64,000 nt of DNA, taken from the NCBI GenBank assembly GCA_944326445.1, contig CALVDZ010000004.1, positions 1-64,000 on the forward strand. The letters are read 5' to 3'. The translations under genes were made by a program, and so were the position numbers. Under the pieces are notes generated by a model. That model searched no databases, was not told the DNA's origin, and saw only the letters and a program-made list of their open reading frames with translations. The stretch's first letter is position 1. Each line of letters opens with the position of its first letter. The DNA comes from an uncultured Helicobacter sp. (GTDB taxonomy: Bacteria > Campylobacterota > Campylobacteria > Campylobacterales > Helicobacteraceae). Below are positions 50,361 to 59,530 of this stretch, piece after piece.

Positions 50361-51098
50361 AAGGGGTGAGCCCAAACACAGAATCTAGGATTATAAAACT
50401 TACCCTCACAGATTCACAAACAATCAAGATTCACAAAACAAAGTTTAGATTCTAAGGCATTGAAAGCCTAGCCCAATAGATTCAGAATCTAGAGGGAAAC
50501 ATAGAATCTCGTTTTAATATTTTAGATTCACATTCAGAATCTAGCTCCACAGATTCTCAAGTCATTACGCAATCCACTCCCAAAAATCCAACCAAGATTT
50601 AAAAGAAAAAGCAAAATACAGAATCTGAGCAATTTACACAATCCACAACGCCAAAATTCTTACCAAGGCTTTGCCAAATAAGATAAATAGTGCGTGCGAT
50701 AGCGCAATACCGAGCAGAATCTAAAGATTCTAAATCTTTAGATTCTGCTCGGTATTGCGCTATCGCGCCCATTAATTGTATTTGGCAAAGCCTTGATGAG
50801 GTTTTTTTAAAGTAGTAGATTCTGTAATTGTTTTAGATTCTATGGAGGTGGATTCTGATTTTGAATCTAAAGCATTGAAACTAGCTTCTATGTCTCCCCC
50901 TAGATTCTGAATCTATTGGGCTAGATTCTATAAATGCTTTAGATTCTGTATTTTGCTTTTGTGAATCTTTGGATTCTAAAAGGATAGCGAGCACTCCCAA
51001 GCCCGCCAAATCTGCGCGATGACTACCCGCTTTGGCTAAGGGAGGAGTGAAAGCAAAAGAGCCATTTTCCCACGCACAAAAGGCGATTAGACTTTTGA
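50361..51098. repeat. Repeat field rich in AGAWTCT with a large palindrome
   Basis: No gene is supported. The field is dense in AGATTCT/AGAATCT, contains two family B termini head to head (50,665-50,794) and grades at the right into the end of the metallo-beta-lactamase-fold gene. Confidence 0.7.
50665..50794. repeat. Nested palindrome: perfect 34-bp arms inside 16-bp arms
   Basis: Inner arms 50,696-50,729 and 50,733-50,766 (beginning GCGATAGCGCAATACC) are perfectly complementary around the 3-nt loop CTA. Outer arms AAGGCTTTGCCAAATA (50,665-50,680) and its complement (50,779-50,794) are family B ends. The whole looks like two family B termini fused back to back. Confidence 0.95.
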
Positions 51099-52406
51099 CT
51101 AAAACCTATACCACAGCGTGTTTTTGGGCTCATCGCCAAGGTAATACACCTCGCCAATCTGTGGGACATTATAACCAATGCCCGCGATTTGTGCGAGCTG
51201 CTTGAGGATATCCACAGGCCCATTCCACGCGTGCGTGCCAGCACTAAATCGCCCCCAATGTATGGGCTGCACGACTTTAGCCCTCAAATCCTGCGCCGCT
51301 CGTACCGTCTGCTCGGGGAAAGAGTGCGAGTATTGCCACGCCTTGTTGTATTGTCCATTTTCTAGCAGTGCGAGGTCAAAACTGCCAAAAAACTCCCCAA
51401 TCTCCCTAAAATGCGTATAATACCCACCATCGCCGCTCACAAATGCCTTCTTATCCCCAAGCTCTAGGGCATAGCTCACCCATAGGCTCGTGTTTGCTGC
51501 GTAGCCTAGGCGTTTTGTGTTGTGCTGGGCTGGAGTGGCGGTGATGCGCAGGCTGTGGGCAGCGGACTGCACGCCCTCCCACCAATTAAGCTCGATGATT
51601 TTCTCGCGCGGGATTTTGTATTTGATGAGAATCTGCGCGCTGCCCTGTGGCACGATGAAATACGATGCGCTACTTTTAAGGGATTTGAGCGTTTTTTTAT
51701 CAAGATGATCGTAGTGCGAATGCGTAATAAGCACGATGTCAATCCTCGGGAAGTCCTCCTTTTTGTAGGTTTTGTGCGCCTTGAACGCGCGATTGACAAA
51801 CTACACGGGCGAGGCGTAGGAGGTAAAAAGCGGATCGATGAGAATATGCAGCCCATTATGCACCACATAGAGCGAGGAATGCCCTAGCCACACGATCAAG
51901 GTTTTGGGGCTTTGGGGGAGGTGGGCGAGATGATGGAAGCTCTCATTAGCCATAGGCAGGGGCTTTGGTGGCTTGGCGTTTGCCACGGGCGTGGTATAAA
52001 ACTCCAGCACATCGCCAAAACTCACGCTTGGGGGTAGGGCAGCCTCGGGGTTTTGGTTGGTATAAATGAGAGTATTTTTGTGCAAAATCTGCTTGGCTTT
52101 TGGCTTGGCAAGAGCGAATTTGCGCAGCGTGAGCGCGGGTGCTGGAGGGTTTGGGTAGGGAGTGTGTGGCATAGGCGCGTCCTTTGTCCGATTTGGGTTT
52201 GAATCTAGCGTGCTTGGGTGGGTGGATTGAGCGTTGGCGGCAGGGTGCTTGGGATCTCGCGTATCTGAGGTGCTTGGCTTTAGCGTCGTGATACTTGCTA
52301 AAGAATGATGCGCGAGATAATCCTGCTCTTGTAGATATTCCCTAGAGCAGCCCGCAAAAACACACAGCGCCACACACCACGCAAGGCTTTGGTAGATAGG
52401 CTTCAT
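51099..52406 (-). pseudogene. Metallo-beta-lactamase-fold (UlaG/NAPE-PLD-like) lipoprotein interrupted by an in-frame TAG
   Basis: The start ATG 52406 gives a lipoprotein signal with CVFAGC. The N-terminal part reaches IVWLGHSSLYVVHNGLHILIDPLF and ...SYASPV, then TAG at codon 202 (51,801-51,803). The same frame continues FVNRAFKAHKTYKKEDFPRIDIVLITHSHYDHLD with the zinc motif HSHYDHLD, FVSGDGGYY and VQPIHWGRF to the end. The family reads xSPVSFV-type sequence where the stop lies, so a single base change explains it. 436 codons including stop. Suppression or a sequence error is possible. Confidence 0.85.
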
Positions 52407-52431
52407 TTGAGACTCTTTTTTGTTTTTATCA

Positions 52432-52437
52432 ATTATA
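52432..52437 (-). promoter_or_regulatory. Predicted -10 element for the lactamase-fold lipoprotein
   Basis: Minus-strand TATAAT (GTTATAATTG) 26-31 bp upstream of the ATG. Confidence 0.5.
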
Positions 52438-52594
52438 ACATATTGGGCAAGTTTGCAATAAATTTGCGATAGATGGGTAGGGCAGTGGGTATATAAAAAA
52501 AGTTGAAAATTACAGTTTTCATAAATTATTTGAACATTCGGAGAGAGCTTTATCATCAAATAATCTACATATTTACAAACACTCAAGTTTGTAT

Positions 52595-52600
52595 TATAAT
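52595..52600 (+). promoter_or_regulatory. Predicted -10 element for the FkbM gene
   Basis: TATAAT (TTGTATTATAATC) 37-42 bp upstream of ATG 52637, with a TTTACA -35-like box at 52,572. Confidence 0.6.
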
Positions 52601-52636
52601 CAAACCCTTTAATACCACAAACAAGGAGCTTAAACG

Positions 52637-53744
52637 ATGGATATCTGTGTCATCAAAAAAGAAGGAAACATATACCACCCTAGAGGTTATAGGATCGAGA
52701 TTATCTTATGGAAGCAGTCTGTGTTTTCGCGCATCAAGAATCTGTATATGGGCACAAAGGGGGGGGGCTATTGTAACAAGCTATAAAGTCTTTGGACAAA
52801 CCCTCTACACTCACACCGCACAATTCCCTCTAGGATTGCGAGTTAATGACGCAAGCCGTAGCTTGGGCAAGGCTATGCTAGATTCACAAACGCAAGAAAA
52901 AATCCAAAAACTTTGTAAAAACTTAGACGATAAAAGTAAGGCTAGAGTGCATACACTGCTCAATCGTTGCAAAGAAGCCTACACACAGGGCAAAGAGATA
53001 TATACCGACATAACCTTAGAAGAATCTGAGGAGCTAGAGCAAATCGGACAAAGATTCTATGGAGACATTGCACAATTGGGGTATAAGCCCTATCGCTACG
53101 GGCATTATCTACTACCCACTGATTTTTTTGAAATAAGCGTCCTGTGGCACAAACATAGCCTAGATGAGCTAGAGGCTAGCACGCTTGCCAAAATGAAAAA
53201 TAAAGACATTATCGATGTGGGCGCGTGCGTGGGCGACAGCGCGTTGGTTTTCCAAAAATACACCGATAGGCATATCTATGCTTTTGAGCCTACGAATGAG
53301 AACTACGCATTTTTGCTCCAAACTATTGAGCTTAACAACACCACACGCATTATCCCTATCAAAAAAGCCCTAGGTGCGAGTGCCTCAAAGGGGCAAATCA
53401 GTGTGCATGGGGGAGCGTCTAGTCTCGTCTTTGATAATCGCACTGCTTCACACGATGTAGAGATTATCACACTAGATTCATTTGTGCGTGAGCGTAATAT
53501 ACAAGTGGGTTTTATCAAGGTTGATATTGAGGGCTTTGAGCAGGAGTTTCTCAAAGGTGCAAGGCAGACAATCGCCGAGCAAAAACCTGCTATGCTTATT
53601 AGTATCTATCATCAAGCCAGTGATTTTTTTGATATTAAACCAATGATAGAATCTTGGAATCTTGGTTATACATTTAAAATCGTGAAAGCTACTGATTTAA
53701 GTTTGAGTGATGAAATAGCACTTTTTTGCGAAGTAAGAGAGTAA
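52637..53744 (+). pseudogene. FkbM-family methyltransferase, phase-variable, OFF by one G
   Basis: ATG 52637 with AAGGAG upstream gives MDICVIKKEGNIYHPRGYRIE and proceeds to a G9 tract (52,759-52,767), after which it stops at CNKL. One G fewer (8) joins it to AIVTSYKVFGQTLYTH... and on to 53,744, a 368-residue protein. The FkbM domain is in the second half: DIIDVGACVGDSALVF (SAM motif), YAFEPTNENYAFL, VEIITLDSFVRER and IKVDIEGFEQEFLKGA. Such enzymes methylate sugars of surface glycans. A longer upstream frame that bypasses the tract has no ribosome-binding site. Confidence 0.88.
52759..52767 (+). repeat. Poly-G tract (G9) in the FkbM gene
   Basis: Nine consecutive G; 8 or 11 keep the frame from ATG 52637 to 53,744. 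Confidence 0.95.
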
Positions 53745-53767
53745 ATCCCTTACTTCATAGACGAGTG

Positions 53768-56344
53768 CTAAAGTGCGAAGTCCTCGATTTTATCGAAGTT
53801 TAGGTAGGTATAGACATTGTCCTCTTTGCCTTTGAGCTTATTAGGCACGAGATTGAGGTATTCCTCCACGCTTGGCAGTCGCCCTAGTATCGCACACACA
53901 CCGCCGAGCTCTGCACTGCCTAGATACACTTGCGCGCCCTTGCCCATACGATTATCAAAATTACGCGTTGAAGTCGAGAATACCACTGCATTATCCCTCA
54001 CGCGTGCTTGGTTACCCATACACAGACTGCAGCCGGGCACCTCCATACGCGCACCTGCTGCGCCAAACACAGAGAAATATCCCTCTTGATTGAGCTCTTT
54101 TTCATCCATTTTGGTGGGTGGTGCTATCCAAATCTGTGTTTTAGACTGCCCCTCGTTTTTGACGATCTCGCCAAAGGCGCGGAAATGCCCGATATTTGTC
54201 ATACAGCTGCCGATAAAGACTTCATTGATAGTCTTAGGACGCTTAGGATCTGCGAGGATCTCGCCAAGGGTTGCCACATCGTCAGGATCGTTGGGGCACG
54301 CCAAAATCGGCTCTGTAATCTCTGCGAGATCGATCTCAATTACCGCTGCGTATTCCGCATCACTATCAGGCTCCAAAAGCACGGGGTTGTCAATCCACTC
54401 TTGCATTTTTTGTGCGCGTCTGCGTAGCGCATCGGCGTTTTGGTAGCCATCTTTGATCATTGCCTCAATAAGCGCGATATTTGAGTTGAGATACTCGATA
54501 ATGGGCTCTTTGTTTAGTCGCACGCTGCACGCCGCCGCGCTCCGCTCTGCACTCGCGTCACTTAGCTCAAACGCCTGCTCGACTTTCAAATCCCCTAGCC
54601 CTTCAATCTCTAAGATTCTGCCGCTAAAGATATTTTTCTTACCCTTTTTCTCCACGGTTAAAAGTCCCTGTTTGATCGCATAGTAGGGGATCGCATTTAC
54701 CAAATCACGCAAGGTAATACCCGGATTTAGCTTGCCTTTAAAGCGCACGAGCACAGATTCTGGCATATCAAGAGGCATCGTGCCCGTAACCGCCGCAAAC
54801 GCCACAAGCCCGCTCCCTGCAGGGAAAGAAATGCCAATAGGAAAACGCGTGTGTGAATCCCCACCAGTGCCGAGCGTATCGGGCAGACAGAATCTATTGA
54901 GCCAAGAGTGGATCACACCATCTCGAGGACGCAATGCCACGCCGCCCTTTGAGGAGATAAATTCTGGTAGCGTCGCGTGTGTGCTCACATCAGAGGGCTT
55001 GGGATAGGCTGCAGTGTGGCAAAAGCTCTGCATCACAAAATCCGCGCCAAAACTAATCGCCGCAAGCTCCTTGATCTCATCGCGCGTCATTGGACCAGTG
55101 GTGTCCTGACTGCCCACTGTCGTGGTTTTGGGCTCGCAGTATGTGCCCGGTCTCACGCCCTCTACTCCGCACGCACGCCCTACGATTTTTTGTGCGAGAG
55201 AATATCCACAAGACTTTTGGGCTGGCTGCTTAGGTGCTTTAAACACATCACTTGGAGGGAGTTTGAGGAAATCGCGCGCTTTTGCAGTGAGGTTGCGTCC
55301 GATGATGAGGGAGATTCTGCCTCCTGCGCGCACTTCATCGCTGATAGTGAGCGGACTTAGCTCGAATGTAGCCACCACGCTACCATTTTTTATAATCTCG
55401 CCCTTTTGTGTGTGAATCTCGATGATATCGCCTTCATTTAGCGCGCTCACATCTACTGCGATAGGCAACGCCCCTGAATCTTCACAAGTCGCAAAGAAAA
55501 TAGGTGCGATCACGCCGCCCAAAATCACGCCGCCACCTTTTTTGTTTGGGACATAAGGGATTTCTTTACCAAAATGCCACATCACAGAGTTGCACGCAGA
55601 TTTTCTCGAGCTTCCTGTCCCCACCACATCGCCGACATACGCTACTTGCGCATCGTTTTTAGCCGCTACATCTTTGATATTTTGGATTCTCTGCTCAAAG
55701 TTTTCTATGCGCGCTTTTAGCATAGCTTTGGCGTGCAATGGAATATCGCTGCGCGTGAAAGCATCGCCCGCTGGGCTCAAATCATCGGTATTGGTTTCGC
55801 CATCGACTTTAAACACACAAGCCTTGATCACCTCTGGCAGGGCAGGTTTTTGCAAAAACCACTCCGCATTTGCCCAAGATTCTAAAACCTCTTTGGCTAG
55901 GGCATTACTCGCGCTAAGCTTGGTGATATCCTCAAAGCTATTATACACGAGCAGTGTGTGCTTGAGGGCGTTTGCGCATTCTTTGGCTAAAGCAGCGTCG
56001 CTTAGAGAGAGCCCCTCGATTAAAGGCTTGACATTGTAGCCACCTAGCATTGTCCCGAGGTATTTGATCGCCTCTAGCGGTGTGAATGTCTGCTCCTTGC
56101 CGCTTTTTAGAATCTCGGCAAAAAACTCCGCCTTGAGCTTTGCTGCGTCATCGACACCGGGATTTACTCTGTGTATGAGCAATTCTTTGGCAAAAGCCCT
56201 CTGCTCTGCGCTCGCATTTGCGCTTTTGCAAATCTCAATAGCACACTGCGCTTGCTTGACATTCAGCGGCAATGGCGGAATGCCCTGCTCCTGCCGCTCT
56301 GCCTTGAGTTTGTTGTATTCTTCTATGAATTGTGCGAAATCCAT
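53768..56344 (-). CDS. acnB: Aconitate hydratase B
   Basis: 858-residue AcnB-type enzyme: N-terminal HEAT-like domain, swivel domain (GETNTDDLSPAGDAFTRSDIPLHA) and catalytic domains with the Fe-S ligands in GSCMTNIGHFR and PGCSLCMGNQARV. ATG 56344 with GGAGAGAAAG upstream. Isomerises citrate to isocitrate; with gltA it forms the oxidative branch of the cycle. A TATAAT lies 56 bp upstream. Confidence 0.97.
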   Translation of the reverse strand: MDFAQFIEEYNKLKAERQEQGIPPLPLNVKQAQCAIEICKSANASAEQRAFAKELLIHRVNPGVDDAAKLKAEFFAEILKSGKEQTFTPLEAIKYLGTMLGGYNVKPLIEGLSLSDAALAKECANALKHTLLVYNSFEDITKLSASNALAKEVLESWANAEWFLQKPALPEVIKACVFKVDGETNTDDLSPAGDAFTRSDIPLHAKAMLKARIENFEQRIQNIKDVAAKNDAQVAYVGDVVGTGSSRKSACNSVMWHFGKEIPYVPNKKGGGVILGGVIAPIFFATCEDSGALPIAVDVSALNEGDIIEIHTQKGEIIKNGSVVATFELSPLTISDEVRAGGRISLIIGRNLTAKARDFLKLPPSDVFKAPKQPAQKSCGYSLAQKIVGRACGVEGVRPGTYCEPKTTTVGSQDTTGPMTRDEIKELAAISFGADFVMQSFCHTAAYPKPSDVSTHATLPEFISSKGGVALRPRDGVIHSWLNRFCLPDTLGTGGDSHTRFPIGISFPAGSGLVAFAAVTGTMPLDMPESVLVRFKGKLNPGITLRDLVNAIPYYAIKQGLLTVEKKGKKNIFSGRILEIEGLGDLKVEQAFELSDASAERSAAACSVRLNKEPIIEYLNSNIALIEAMIKDGYQNADALRRRAQKMQEWIDNPVLLEPDSDAEYAAVIEIDLAEITEPILACPNDPDDVATLGEILADPKRPKTINEVFIGSCMTNIGHFRAFGEIVKNEGQSKTQIWIAPPTKMDEKELNQEGYFSVFGAAGARMEVPGCSLCMGNQARVRDNAVVFSTSTRNFDNRMGKGAQVYLGSAELGGVCAILGRLPSVEEYLNLVPNKLKGKEDNVYTYLNFDKIEDFAL

Positions 56345-56399
56345 CTTTCTCTCCTTGTGTGAAATACTCGAAAGCCGCTTGACTTCCAAAGGTGCTTAC

Positions 56400-56405
56400 A
56401 TTATA
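56400..56405 (-). promoter_or_regulatory. Predicted -10 element for acnB
   Basis: Minus-strand TATAAT (CCTATAATGTAAGC), 56-61 bp upstream of the acnB ATG. Confidence 0.55.
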
Positions 56406-56590
56406 GGACAAAGAAGTTAATTACAGAATCTAAAGATTCTAAACTCATAGGCGAATGGGGAGATATAGAAGGGATTTGGCGTAAGCAAGCAAACAGAGGG
56501 GTTAGCAAAAGCCTCTTAAAACACGGGGATTTGCTCACAGAGGCTCTTTGCGCGCCCTAGTGAGCAAGGGCTGAAAGGTTAAGAAAATTG

Positions 56591-57112
56591 TTACTTTTTG
56601 TAATTCTCGATGGAGGTTTGCAAAATGCGCTGGGCTTCTTGCTTGTCTTTAAAGTCCTTCACCTTCACCCATTTGTTTGGCTCAAGCGTTTTGTAAGTCT
56701 CAAAGAAGTTTTTGATCCTATCTAGCGTGATTTGTGGCAGATCCTGCAAGCTCTGAATCCTGTCATAGCGCGGATCGATTTTAGAAACCGGCACGCTGAT
56801 GAGCTTCTCATCCACTCCGCTTTCATCTTCCATAATGAGCACGCCAATAAGCCGCGCTTTGATGACGCTTCCTGCCTGCAGCGGGTATTCATTGAGCACG
56901 AGCACATCGGCAGGATCGCCATCATCACTGAGTGTGTTTGGCACAAATCCATAATTTGCTGGATAAAACATCGCGCTATACATCACGCGATCCACGACTA
57001 CCGCGCCACTCTCTTTATCGACTTCATACTTGATATTTGAGCCATAGGGGATTTCAATCACGACATTGATAGCATCGGGATTAGAACCAATAGCGATTTT
57101 TTCTAGATTCAT
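56591..57112 (-). CDS. ppa: Inorganic pyrophosphatase (family I)
   Basis: 173 residues from ATG 57112 (AAGGAG upstream). Family signatures: IEIPYGSNIKYEVDKESG, and the metal site DGDPADVLVLNEYP. Hydrolyses pyrophosphate in the cytoplasm. It lies 16 bp downstream of adk, in the conserved adk-ppa neighbourhood of Helicobacter; in H. pylori a lex2B gene intervenes. Confidence 0.96.
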   Translation of the reverse strand: MNLEKIAIGSNPDAINVVIEIPYGSNIKYEVDKESGAVVVDRVMYSAMFYPANYGFVPNTLSDDGDPADVLVLNEYPLQAGSVIKARLIGVLIMEDESGVDEKLISVPVSKIDPRYDRIQSLQDLPQITLDRIKNFFETYKTLEPNKWVKVKDFKDKQEAQRILQTSIENYKK

Positions 57113-57128
57113 TATTTGCTCCTTAAGT

Positions 57129-57701
57129 TTAGAGTCGTTGCAAAATAAAGCTTTGCATATCAGCGACAATCGCCTCTATCGTGCGCTCGCCATTGATTTT
57201 GTGCAAAAGATTGTGCTTTGTATAAAACGCCTTGATCTCTTTTAGCGGCGTGAGATAGACTTTCATTCTGTTGTTGAACACCTCGACATTATCATCAGCA
57301 CCCCTTGCGCGCCCTAGCACCCTATCGCGCGCCACTTCCTCGCTCACCTCGACTTCTATCACGCTTTTTAGCACCACATCGCTCTGCCCTTGCAGTTGTG
57401 AATCTAGCGCCTCCATCTGCTCCACACTGCGCGGATAACCATCGATGATGATCACATCTTTGGGAGCGTTTTTGATCGCTCCTATGATCGTGCTCACGAC
57501 GATCTCTAGTGGCACGAGATTGCCCTTGCTCACAAAGCTATCGATGAGCTTGCCCTGCTCGCTGCCACTCGCCACCTCTGCGCGCAAAAGATCGCCCGTG
57601 GAATAATGCACAATCGTATCGGCGTTGTTTTGTGCGATGATTTGCGCATCTGTGGTTTTGCCGCTGCCCGGCGCCCCGATTATCAAAAATAGCTTTTTCA
57701 T
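57129..57701 (-). CDS. adk: Adenylate kinase
   Basis: 190 residues. P-loop LIIGAPGSGKTTDA, NMP-binding region with YSTGDLLRAEVASGSE and IIDGYPRSVEQME; the short lid (GRARGADDN) marks the lid-reduced form. AAAGGAGAGAGA before the ATG. Converts ATP and AMP to 2 ADP. Confidence 0.97.
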   Translation of the reverse strand: MKKLFLIIGAPGSGKTTDAQIIAQNNADTIVHYSTGDLLRAEVASGSEQGKLIDSFVSKGNLVPLEIVVSTIIGAIKNAPKDVIIIDGYPRSVEQMEALDSQLQGQSDVVLKSVIEVEVSEEVARDRVLGRARGADDNVEVFNNRMKVYLTPLKEIKAFYTKHNLLHKINGERTIEAIVADMQSFILQRL

Positions 57702-57743
57702 TCTCTCTCCTTTGGCTTAAAAATTAATCCCGTTGATGAGATT

Positions 57744-59504
57744 CTAATGTTTGGGATTGCGCAATCGTATGTGCAGATCGCGCAGCTGCTCCTCGCTCAC
57801 TTCGCTTGGTGCGTTTGTGAGGAGGCAAGTCGCCTTTTGGGTTTTGGGGAATGCGATCACATCGCGCAAAGACGCACTGCCTGTAAGGAGCATAATAAGC
57901 CTATCAAAGCCTATCGCAAAGCCCCCGTGCGGCGGCGCGCCATAGCTCAAAGCCTCTAGCAAAAATCCAAATCGCTCCTTTGCCTGCTCTTGCGAGATAT
58001 TTAGGATCTCAAACACTTGGCTTTGGATAGAATCTTTGTGGATTCTGATACTCCCGCCGCCTAGCTCCACGCCATTTAGCACGATATCATAGGCGATGGA
58101 TTGGATAGATTCTATATCACTAGATTGCACGCCCTGCTCTAAGTTTTTGGGCATTGTAAAGGGGTGGTGCAGCGCAGAGACACTGCCATCGTCATTTTTC
58201 TCAAACATAGGAAAATCCACCACCCACAAAAACTCTAGCTTGCTAGAATCTACAAGCCCCATATCCTGCGCGATTTTAAGCCGCAATCGCCCCATATAAT
58301 CCCACACGATTTTTTTCGCCCCTGCGCCAAAAAACACGATATCCCCTACCTCTGCTCCCACGCGCCCCAAAAGCTCCTCTAAACGCGCGCTAGAGAGGAA
58401 TTTTGCCAAAGGTCCTTTGATCTCATTTTCTTTTACCTGCAGATACGCCAAGCCCTTGGCGCCAAACTTACGCACGAATTCCTCCGCCTCGCCCAAGCTC
58501 TTGCGCGTAAAGACACTATCGCCGCCCTTGACACACAATGCTTTGAATCTATTTGCCTTAGAATCCTGCGCGATAGAGGCAAAAATCTCATTGCTACAAT
58601 CCACAAACAAATCGCCCACTTCCACAAGCGGCATACCAAAGCGCAAATCTGGCTTATCACTCCCATAGGATTCCATAGCTTCCTGCCAGCTCATACGCCT
58701 AAAGGGCGTGTGAATCTCCCTGCCACAAGCGCGGAAAATATCTACAAGCAGATTCTGCGCCACTGCCATCACATCTTCTTGCTCACAAAAGCTCATCTCC
58801 ACATCGATTTGTGTAAATTCTGGCTGCCTATCTGCGCGCAAATCCTCATCTCTAAAGCATTTTGCAATCTGAAAATACCTATCAAATCCGCCCACCATCA
58901 AAAGTTGCTTAAAAATCTGTGGGCTTTGGGGCAGCGCAAAAAACTGCCCATCATGCACGCGCGAGGGCACGAGATAATCCCGCGCACCCTCTGGAGTTGA
59001 GGCAGTGAGGATAGGCGTTTCTATCTCCAAAAATCCCATTTTTTGCAGTGAATTCCGCACTGCTATCGCCACATCCGAGCGGGTTTTAAAAATCTCATAC
59101 GCCCTCTTAGCGCGCAAATCCAAATACCGATATTTCAGCCGCAAATCCTCGCTGACATTCTCGCTGCCTATATCAATAGGTGGCGTGAGGGATTTGTTTT
59201 CTATCACGAGTTCATTGAGCACGATTTCGACAAAGCCTGTTTTTAACTTTGGATTCTCTAGCCCCTCTCCTCGCGCACGCACCTTGCCTTGAGCTATGAG
59301 GACAAACTCATCGCGCACACTCGAGGCGATCTCATAGGCTTGTGAGCTCGGATCGCACACGAGTTGCACGATACCGCTTTTATCGCGCAAATCAAGAAAC
59401 ACAACCCCCCCGTGATCGCGGTAGCTATTGCACCACCCACACACTCGCACTTCCTGCCCGATACACTCTTTGTCAATCTCAGCACACAAATGAGTTCTAT
59501 ACAT
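57744..59504 (-). CDS. aspS: Aspartyl-tRNA synthetase (likely non-discriminating)
   Basis: 586 residues, bacterial type. OB-fold anticodon domain (VRVCGWCNSYRDHGGVVFLDLRD), class II motif 2 (FRDEDLRADRQPEFTQIDVEMSF), GAD insertion domain and motif 3 (GFAIGFDRLIMLLTG). Helicobacter AspRS is known to charge tRNA-Asn as well, with GatCAB converting it; that is family knowledge. The C7 tract (59,405-59,411) encodes the conserved HGGV. Confidence 0.97.
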   Translation of the reverse strand: MYRTHLCAEIDKECIGQEVRVCGWCNSYRDHGGVVFLDLRDKSGIVQLVCDPSSQAYEIASSVRDEFVLIAQGKVRARGEGLENPKLKTGFVEIVLNELVIENKSLTPPIDIGSENVSEDLRLKYRYLDLRAKRAYEIFKTRSDVAIAVRNSLQKMGFLEIETPILTASTPEGARDYLVPSRVHDGQFFALPQSPQIFKQLLMVGGFDRYFQIAKCFRDEDLRADRQPEFTQIDVEMSFCEQEDVMAVAQNLLVDIFRACGREIHTPFRRMSWQEAMESYGSDKPDLRFGMPLVEVGDLFVDCSNEIFASIAQDSKANRFKALCVKGGDSVFTRKSLGEAEEFVRKFGAKGLAYLQVKENEIKGPLAKFLSSARLEELLGRVGAEVGDIVFFGAGAKKIVWDYMGRLRLKIAQDMGLVDSSKLEFLWVVDFPMFEKNDDGSVSALHHPFTMPKNLEQGVQSSDIESIQSIAYDIVLNGVELGGGSIRIHKDSIQSQVFEILNISQEQAKERFGFLLEALSYGAPPHGGFAIGFDRLIMLLTGSASLRDVIAFPKTQKATCLLTNAPSEVSEEQLRDLHIRLRNPKH

Positions 59505-59530
59505 AAAACATATTCCCTTATAAAATTGAT

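Noticed and set aside
52503..52636. Upstream extension of the FkbM frame that bypasses the poly-G tract
   Set aside because: It has no ribosome-binding site, overlaps the promoter of the gene and lacks homology, whereas ATG 52637 has a perfect AAGGAG.
59405..59411. C7 tract in aspS as a possible switch
   Set aside because: It encodes the conserved HGGV of the OB fold in an essential gene that is fully in frame.
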